12,008 bases of DNA from Pavlovales sp. CCMP2436 (Eukaryota > Haptophyta > Pavlovophyceae > Pavlovales). Within the stretch, counting starts at the first letter, position 1; every line of letters begins with the position of its first letter. Location: the NCBI GenBank assembly GCA_026770615.1, contig MU632097.1, positions 22,661-34,668 on the forward strand, given 5' to 3'. Shown piece by piece: positions 7,566-12,008 of this stretch. A program made the translations under genes and the position numbers. A model generated the notes under the pieces. The model made no database searches. It was not told the origin of the DNA and saw only the letters and a list, made by a program, of their open reading frames with translations.

Positions 7566-7808
7566 TTTTTTGTACATACATACATTTTATTTTGTACATA
7601 CATACATTTTTTTTTGTACATACATACATTTTTTTTTGTACATACATACATTTTTTTTTGTACATACATACATTTTTTTTTGTACATACATACATTTTTT
7701 TTGTACATACATACATATTAAATTATACATACATACATATTAAATTATACATACATACTTTTTTTACATACATACATACATACATACTTTTTATATACAT
7801 ACATACTT
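7566..7808 (+). repeat. T-run / GTACATACATACA minisatellite grading into (CATA)n
   Basis: About seven tandem units, each a run of T followed by GTACATACATACA, roughly 19-22 bp long. Two units follow in which the T-run is replaced by TATTAAATTATACATAC-type sequence, and then plain (CATA)n with T-runs. The array starts directly in the gag reading frame, 15 bp after the last zinc-knuckle cysteine. It marks the junction between GC-rich retroelement sequence and the AT-rich island. Open frames across it on both strands are repeat artefacts. Confidence 0.9.
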
Positions 7809-7827
7809 AAAAAAAAAAAAAAAAAAA
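7809..7827 (+). repeat. Poly(A) tract, 19 bases
   Basis: An uninterrupted run of 19 A closes the simple-repeat block and precedes the first gene of the AT-rich island. It may be part of the satellite region, or a retroposition scar; nothing else in the sequence decides between these. Confidence 0.7.
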
Positions 7828-7885
7828 TTAAAACCTCGTGCGTATTTATACGAAATATTTAAATATAATATATACATAACTATAA

Positions 7886-8161
7886 ATGGATGAATTTGCT
7901 GGTATAAAACGACTAAATGATAAATTACTTATTGATACCAAAACTATGAATTTATACCGTTTTTTAATGTTCGAAAACACTAAAAAAATTATCAAATTAA
8001 AGCAAATTGCTGACGAGGAAAACGAGGAAATCACAAAATTAAAAATCACTCTTACAGAATACGAATACGATAAAGCTAAGAAAAATTTGGAAAATTACCT
8101 TGAAAAAATAATGTCTGATACACTTGAACATATCGAATATATGTATGTCTCAATTAAATAG
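7886..8161 (+). CDS. Small helical hypothetical protein, 91 aa
   Basis: ATG at 7886 to TAG at 8159-8161. The product is Lys/Glu/Leu/Ile-rich and predicted helical, with a probable coiled coil from about residue 30 to 80 (NTKKIIKLKQIADEENEEIT, then YDKAKKNLENYLEKI). There is no signal peptide or membrane segment, and no family is recognised. A/T-rich third positions match the other island genes. Its last 12 bp overlap the end of the convergent 50-aa ORF on the minus strand. An AT-rich leader with ATATAATATATAC (7863-7875) lies about 10 bp upstream of the start. Confidence 0.6.
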   Translation: MDEFAGIKRLNDKLLIDTKTMNLYRFLMFENTKKIIKLKQIADEENEEITKLKITLTEYEYDKAKKNLENYLEKIMSDTLEHIEYMYVSIK

Positions 8162-8302
8162 GATATAATCGCGAACCCTTTTTAACTCTTCATATTGACG
8201 TGCCAATTGTTCCAATTGTAAAATGATTTCACCAATTCGTGCATCCCTATCGAAATTATTGCTATAATACTGAATACCGATAAGATTATATCCATCAGAC
8301 AT
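8150..8302 (-). CDS. Small hypothetical protein, 50 aa
   Basis: ATG at 8302-8300 to TGA at 8152-8150. The product begins MSDGYNLIGIQYYSNNF and continues into an amphipathic helix (IGEIILQLEQLARQYEELKR). It exactly fills the gap between its neighbours: its 3' end overlaps the preceding plus-strand gene by 12 bp, and its start lies 42 bp from the divergent start of the next gene. Composition and helix periodicity look coding rather than random. It is too short for family recognition. The main alternative is a chance ORF. Confidence 0.5.
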   Translation of the reverse strand: MSDGYNLIGIQYYSNNFDRDARIGEIILQLEQLARQYEELKRVRDYILFN

Positions 8303-8344
8303 ATATAATATACGTTATATTTTTATCTTCATGCATATTTAGGG
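8303..8344. promoter_or_regulatory. Divergent AT-rich promoter region
   Basis: This 42-bp gap separates the starts of the 50-aa ORF (minus) and the 66-aa ORF (plus). It includes TATAATATACGTTATA, an imperfect dyad that could serve as a TATA-like element in both directions. The role is inferred from position. Confidence 0.4.
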
Positions 8345-8545
8345 ATGATAGATATGTTAAATTTGCTTTCTTTGTTCCTCGTCCCGACAATTTTACATAT
8401 GTTAAGATGTTGTTATTCAAATATTGCAGTTGACACTGATACGTCTAACGAAGCTATCATACAAAAAACAGAAGAGCTTGCTTGTATAATTATACAAAGA
8501 GCTTATCGAGAATATAAAAAAAAAATCATAAAAATATTACAATAA
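8345..8545 (+). CDS. Small membrane-anchored IQ-motif protein, 66 aa
   Basis: ATG at 8345 to TAA at 8543-8545. Residues about 4-22 are hydrophobic (MLNLLSLFLVPTILHML), consistent with a membrane anchor or signal anchor. The C-terminal part contains IIIQRAYREYKKK, which matches the IQ calmodulin-binding pattern IQxxxRxxxxK. An in-frame second ATG at codon 4 could also serve as the start. AATAAA at 8541-8546 overlaps the stop codon and could be its poly(A) signal. Its 3' end overlaps the end of the large minus-strand gene by 9 bp. It may be a membrane-tethered calmodulin-binding peptide; no homologue is recognised. Confidence 0.55.
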   Translation: MIDMLNLLSLFLVPTILHMLRCCYSNIAVDTDTSNEAIIQKTEELACIIIQRAYREYKKKIIKILQ

Positions 8546-11500
8546 AAGCATGTCTTCACGATCTAAATCTTCGGGTGATGTGACGACTGTCATACTTAGA
8601 ACCTTATCGGGGTAACTTATCCACGTCTTATTTACTGCGTTTGTAATCGAATTATTTATCACACCAAAATGAAGCTTAGACGTGTTTGTCACTAAGGGCA
8701 TACTACCGCCAAAGTTTAGCGGGTTTTCTGTAGTTCTTGCGGTTCGATTGTCTGATAGATAAATTTTAAAATCTGCAATATTATGCGCGTCATTATACCC
8801 TGTGAAATCTAAAAGATTATTATCAACACCTCCCGAGTAAGACATATCGAAACCTGTGGTTGTGGCTCCGACAGTAATATCTGCCTTAACACCGTCAAAG
8901 TACATATCTATTAAGATTTTGTTATCTGTGCCTACTAAACGATTGATCACTATTTCGACCGATTTCCATGCTGTTGTTGATAACGTTACGTTTGAAACGC
9001 CAAGAAGCTGTGTAAAATTCCCGTTTGCATCTATAAATAAATATGATAAGTTATTCGAAAACAAACGAAACATCAGACCACGCGATAAATTTCCTGCACC
9101 AGATGAAAAAGACGATCTTGGTCGTTTACCAATCGAAAATATTGCGTTGTTTGACGAGGTTGTATTATTCAGTTTTATTTTAAACAAAATTCTCATACCA
9201 CTCGCGCCTGATAATTTAGAAGCTATCGATACGAATGTGTTCGTTGTTGCTATATTTCCAAACAATCGATAAGGAGACAATACTTTTATATAGCCGTAGC
9301 CTATTCCCAGAGTACTATCTGAGTAAAGCGTATTTACGGTACCTGTACCACTACGTACAAGTGTAGCGTCTCTACCACTAACATCATTAAAATCTGTATT
9401 AAATCGATATTCTACAAAACTCGTAACAGTATCCAGTATCTCAGAACTAAGCTCGTTTACTCCAAGCCATGCACGTGGTAACCCTGCCGAGTAGAATATG
9501 ATATAAATCGGTTGTGCAGTATTTGAGTTATATCTGAAATTGATAGTATTCGATAAACCGCTACTTGTTTGTCGCGATATTGTCATACTTCTATTTATAG
9601 TTTCATTAACGAAGGTCGGTGGTAACTGACTGTACCCTATCAGTATATATATTACCGTAGGTTCTACGATATAAATAATTTGATTATTTAACCCCAAATC
9701 TTTACCAGCACCATCTGGATAAATTTTTACGTCACTCCCACCTGATGGTTTAGACCATCCGATTTTTGTCCCATTATCTGAAGCTACAAAGGGCGGTGTC
9801 GTAAACTGTTTTTTGATACTGTCATTAATAGCTTTAGCAAAAGCGCCTAAATTTTGGAGACCTTTAAGAATGAAATTAAAAAAGCTCGAAACCCCGCCGA
9901 TATCGGCTTTTAGCGTAGCTCCATCAAACTGAGAAGTGATAAGAATGTCGAATATAATAGTAAACGCACTTTGTCCGATGGTTAACGATTGATTTGGATC
10001 TCCATACGATAGCAGGTGTCCAAATCCAACGCTATCACTACAAGTTAGATATATTCCCATACTGTAAGTATTGAGTGGTACGACTACGTCCAAAGTAGCA
10101 CCATCTTCACGCGAATTTGCGTTTGTGGCGTTTTCATTATATGGAATAGCAAAATATACCGAAGGACTACGTAATACCAAATTTGACCCGACAAGATTGT
10201 TTAATCCAACACCACTTTTATAAAGTATAGTTAACGGTTTAATTGGTCTGATATATGGCGCTAAAACCTTATATTCTTTGTTATAATTCAAATGTTCAAT
10301 TGCTAAACGATTAGACGATACGCATTTTCGCCACATTTTGACGTTTGTAAAGCTTTCACCAGACGTGTATTTTCTTTGATGTAGTTTTATATTATATTTT
10401 CCGACTATGTTTATAGTTTTGGTCAGTTGTACGCTTGCACTCTGTCCATTAATATACACCGTTAACAAGCGAGTTTTTGATATTGTAAAGTCAAATCTAG
10501 TAAAACCCCCCAGTGTATAAGTAATGTTATCGATTGTTAGGTAATCCAGTGATGTGCTAGTATTCAGTGTACCAATATCACAATTGACGGATGTAGTTCC
10601 TGGAATATTTTGAAAATCAAACGATAAACCTCTGATAAATTCTAATTCTGACGGCATGGGACTGTCTAAAAATGCGGAAAAGCCAATAGATAAAATAAGA
10701 TCGTAAGAATACGGTACAATAGTATCGTTAATGTATATATACGAAAAACTATAATTTTTTACGTCAAATCTGTCCAAATAACGTATAGGAAAATGCACAT
10801 TTGCATTATTATTTACGGTAAATTTTTCAAATTTAATTGCTTGTAAATAAGTGCTATTTGGAAAAATTACGGCGAACGCTGTCGTTGTCGGTGATTGTAA
10901 ATTTCCAATTACATCATAGAGCGCCGCTAAAGTGCCCTTGAAAAACGCAGTCGGTGGTATAGAAATGGTATTTAAATCGATAGCACCAGATAGTAGTACG
11001 TTTTGCTTACTTATTAACGATGCACGAATTAAAAGATTGTTATAATTATTCAAAAAATTCATGTAAGAATTATTTATAGTGCAAACTCTAAAATCTACAT
11101 ATTTCTGTGACTGTTTGACTATCGCAATAGTTAAAGGTGGATCTATCCTGTCAAGACGTCGATTAACGATATCACTTGATGTAATGCTGTCAGTTAACCA
11201 GATTTTAATATTAGATAAATAAGGACTATCTGTATAATTACCAGTTATTATAAATCTATTTATATCATTGCTGACTGTACCAATTACTAAGCTTGTGTTG
11301 ACGGTATTAGTAGATACCGGTATGCTAACACCATCCACCCATAGCTTTATTTGTACTCTTGAATTTGAAGCTGGTATTTGAAATACCAAATTTGTCCATT
11401 TTGTAGCACTAAGGTCTGGTGTCGTTACAAAGGACGTAAAGCTACCATTTGCGTCGCATATTAATAACTGTGATTTATTACTGTTGAGAATTCTAAGAAA

Positions 11501-11644
11501 AAGTCCACTTCCTACTACGTTAGTAGAACTAGTAGCGTAGGATGTAGTTATTTGAGTACCAAATCCCAAAACTGAAGATGACTGATTTGTACCTGTCTGA
11601 AATAATTTTATATCAAAGGGTCGTGCGCCGATTAAGTGGATCAC
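8537..11644 (-). CDS. Large three-domain laminin-G/ConA-like protein, 5'-truncated or with cryptic start
   Basis: An uninterrupted frame of 1035 codons ending at TAA (8539-8537). Three beta-rich LamG/concanavalin A-like domains are visible. The C-terminal one, about residues 744-965, is complete: VEYRFNTDFNDVSGRDATLV opens it and ADFKIYLSD closes it. The N-terminal one, about 1-160, ends NIKIWLTD. A more diverged one lies at about 270-445 and ends NVKMWRK. Residues 445-740 are beta-rich and unassigned. Such proteins usually bind glycans or form surface fibres; in giant viruses they are often virion proteins. The frame opens with GTG at 11644 after an in-frame TAG at 11650-11648. The first in-frame ATG is codon 195, inside the protein. 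The first LamG lacks the roughly 70 residues that precede the matching strands in the third, so the 5' end is probably missing. No signal peptide is seen. Confidence 0.8.
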   Translation of the reverse strand: MIHLIGARPFDIKLFQTGTNQSSSVLGFGTQITTSYATSSTNVVGSGLFLRILNSNKSQLLICDANGSFTSFVTTPDLSATKWTNLVFQIPASNSRVQIKLWVDGVSIPVSTNTVNTSLVIGTVSNDINRFIITGNYTDSPYLSNIKIWLTDSITSSDIVNRRLDRIDPPLTIAIVKQSQKYVDFRVCTINNSYMNFLNNYNNLLIRASLISKQNVLLSGAIDLNTISIPPTAFFKGTLAALYDVIGNLQSPTTTAFAVIFPNSTYLQAIKFEKFTVNNNANVHFPIRYLDRFDVKNYSFSYIYINDTIVPYSYDLILSIGFSAFLDSPMPSELEFIRGLSFDFQNIPGTTSVNCDIGTLNTSTSLDYLTIDNITYTLGGFTRFDFTISKTRLLTVYINGQSASVQLTKTINIVGKYNIKLHQRKYTSGESFTNVKMWRKCVSSNRLAIEHLNYNKEYKVLAPYIRPIKPLTILYKSGVGLNNLVGSNLVLRSPSVYFAIPYNENATNANSREDGATLDVVVPLNTYSMGIYLTCSDSVGFGHLLSYGDPNQSLTIGQSAFTIIFDILITSQFDGATLKADIGGVSSFFNFILKGLQNLGAFAKAINDSIKKQFTTPPFVASDNGTKIGWSKPSGGSDVKIYPDGAGKDLGLNNQIIYIVEPTVIYILIGYSQLPPTFVNETINRSMTISRQTSSGLSNTINFRYNSNTAQPIYIIFYSAGLPRAWLGVNELSSEILDTVTSFVEYRFNTDFNDVSGRDATLVRSGTGTVNTLYSDSTLGIGYGYIKVLSPYRLFGNIATTNTFVSIASKLSGASGMRILFKIKLNNTTSSNNAIFSIGKRPRSSFSSGAGNLSRGLMFRLFSNNLSYLFIDANGNFTQLLGVSNVTLSTTAWKSVEIVINRLVGTDNKILIDMYFDGVKADITVGATTTGFDMSYSGGVDNNLLDFTGYNDAHNIADFKIYLSDNRTARTTENPLNFGGSMPLVTNTSKLHFGVINNSITNAVNKTWISYPDKVLSMTVVTSPEDLDREDMLLL

Positions 11645-11731
11645 TTTCTACGCTAAGTTGAGAAAACGAAGAAAAATTTAATTATTTTTTTAAAAAATAT
11701 TAAATTTTTTAAATAATATAATAGTTATAAA
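11645..11731. promoter_or_regulatory. Extremely AT-rich intergenic segment
   Basis: Almost pure A/T between the large minus-strand frame and an ATG on the plus strand at 11732. It resembles a viral divergent intergenic region. On the minus strand it ends with a pyrimidine-rich tract followed by CTTAG and CGTAG just before the large frame; this resembles a splice acceptor, and the second AG would keep the frame. No upstream exon can be identified, so this is only a possibility. Confidence 0.35.
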
Positions 11732-12008
11732 ATGTTTAAATATTTACATAAATCAGGCGAAAGCAGCTCTGTACCTGTACGGTCAAAGCAAGCCAGTCAG
11801 GCTTTCCCACACAGAATAGCTCAGGAGGTAGGTGGTGCCGGAGGTGAAGCCGCCGCCGCGCGCGCGACGCGGACGAGCGTTCTTGTTCGCCGCGTTAAAA
11901 ACGATCGGGGTAGTGATCACGCGCAGCATCGAGTTGACGTTGAGCATGACCACCGCGGGCAGGATGACGTAGGTGCGATCGCCGTTGGCAGCCGGCGTCC
12001 CCTGCAAG
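11732..12008 (+). CDS. Possible truncated or chimeric ORF crossing the island edge
   Basis: ATG at 11732 opens a frame (MFKYLHKSGESSSVPVRSKQ...) that stays open to the window end. The first dozen or so codons are AT-rich and fit the alternating-strand pattern of the island, so they may be the start of a broken island gene. Beyond about 11790 the frame lies over GC-rich DNA where the minus strand has the better coding signal, so most of it is probably a shadow. Confidence 0.25.
   Translation, partial: MFKYLHKSGESSSVPVRSKQASQAFPHRIAQEVGGAGGEAAAARATRTSVLVRRVKNDRGSDHAQHRVDVEHDHRGQDDVGAIAVGSRRPLQ
11783..12007 (-). CDS. 3' end of an unidentified GC-rich gene, partial
   Basis: An open frame enters from the right window edge and ends at TGA (11785-11783). 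The visible 74 codons have overwhelmingly G/C third positions, as expected of a coding frame in GC-rich DNA. The protein includes a hydrophobic stretch (TYVILPAVVMLNVNSMLRVI), then a basic patch (RPRRARGGG) and a hydrophobic tail (TTYLLSYSVWESLTGLL). No family is recognised. The true start is outside the window: the first codon here is TTG, not ATG. On the minus strand the edge reads CTTGCAGG, so an intron acceptor at the edge is also possible. Confidence 0.5.
   Translation of the reverse strand: MQGTPAANGDRTYVILPAVVMLNVNSMLRVITTPIVFNAANKNARPRRARGGGFTSGTTYLLSYSVWESLTGLL

Larger units (their letters stand above)
7828..11760. mobile_element. AT-rich island, probable integrated virus-derived fragment
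   Basis: Base composition changes abruptly from GC-rich to AT-rich at about 7.56 kb and back at about 11.76 kb. Codons inside favour A/T at third positions, unlike both flanks. Four ORFs alternate in strand with 3' overlaps of 12 and 9 bp and intergenic gaps as short as 42 bp, a density typical of large DNA viruses and virus-like elements and unlike the flanking DNA. The largest gene encodes three laminin-G/concanavalin-like domains, common in giant-virus surface proteins. No capsid, polymerase, integrase or packaging ATPase is present, so the viral origin is inferred. The exact ends are not resolved and no target-site duplication was identified. Confidence 0.5.

Noticed and set aside
6474..7577. 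367-aa minus-strand ORF opposite gag
   Set aside because: Its sequence is Arg/Val/Gly-rich without a domain and begins inside the minisatellite; the plus frame is a recognisable copia Gag.
7566..7808. CRISPR-like array
   Set aside because: The units are contiguous simple repeats of about 20 bp with no unique spacers.
7330..7810. ORFs across the minisatellite on both strands
   Set aside because: They are repeated translations of simple sequence such as FVHTYIHFF and MYVCTKKN.
8856..9272. 138-aa plus-strand ORF inside the large LamG gene
   Set aside because: It is antisense to a continuous 1035-codon frame with recognisable domains and has no neighbour or motif support.

Overview
The window looks like nuclear DNA of a GC-rich unicellular eukaryote, probably a microalga. 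A haptophyte or similar lineage would fit, but the species cannot be fixed from sequence alone. Evidence for a eukaryote: a Ty1/copia-type Gag, an ankyrin-repeat protein, long coiled-coil proteins, no Shine-Dalgarno sites or operons, and microsatellites. A sharply AT-rich block (about 7.56-11.76 kb) sits inside the GC-rich DNA, with different codon use and tight gene packing. It reads as foreign, most likely a fragment of an integrated DNA virus or virus-like element; this origin is inference.

Layout. (1) About 22-5879 is bracketed by diverged terminal inverted repeats set in TA-rich sequence, so this stretch may be one roughly 5.9-kb mobile element. Inside are a head-to-head pair: a 703-aa coiled-coil protein (minus, 174-2285) and a 509-aa ankyrin protein (plus, 2386-3915), separated by 100 bp. 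After them comes a gene-free stretch with a strong hairpin, then a decayed coding region (about 4458-5390) split over three frames with an in-frame TGA. No transposase is visible. (2) About 5880-6512 has no gene but holds several hairpins and palindromes and may be the 5' LTR/leader of a retrotransposon. (3) 6513-7523 is a copia-type gag that stops at an amber codon inside its zinc knuckle, then runs into a T-rich/GTACATACATACA minisatellite (7566-7808); pol is absent. (4) 7828-11760 is the AT-rich island: four ORFs alternating in strand (+, -, +, -) with overlapping 3' ends. They are a 91-aa helical protein, a 50-aa protein, a 66-aa membrane/IQ-motif protein, and a 1035-codon protein with three laminin-G/concanavalin-like domains, plausibly a virion surface or adhesion protein. 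The large gene has no usable ATG and lacks the first part of its first domain, so it looks 5'-truncated. (5) From about 11783 to the window edge the DNA is GC-rich again and carries the 3' end of an unidentified minus-strand gene.

Taken together, this is an accessory, insertion-prone region: a TIR-bounded cargo segment, a dead LTR retrotransposon broken by satellite sequence, and a virus-like AT-rich insert side by side. The genes do not form one obvious pathway. The coiled-coil/ankyrin pair may share a promoter, and the island genes may come from one virus.
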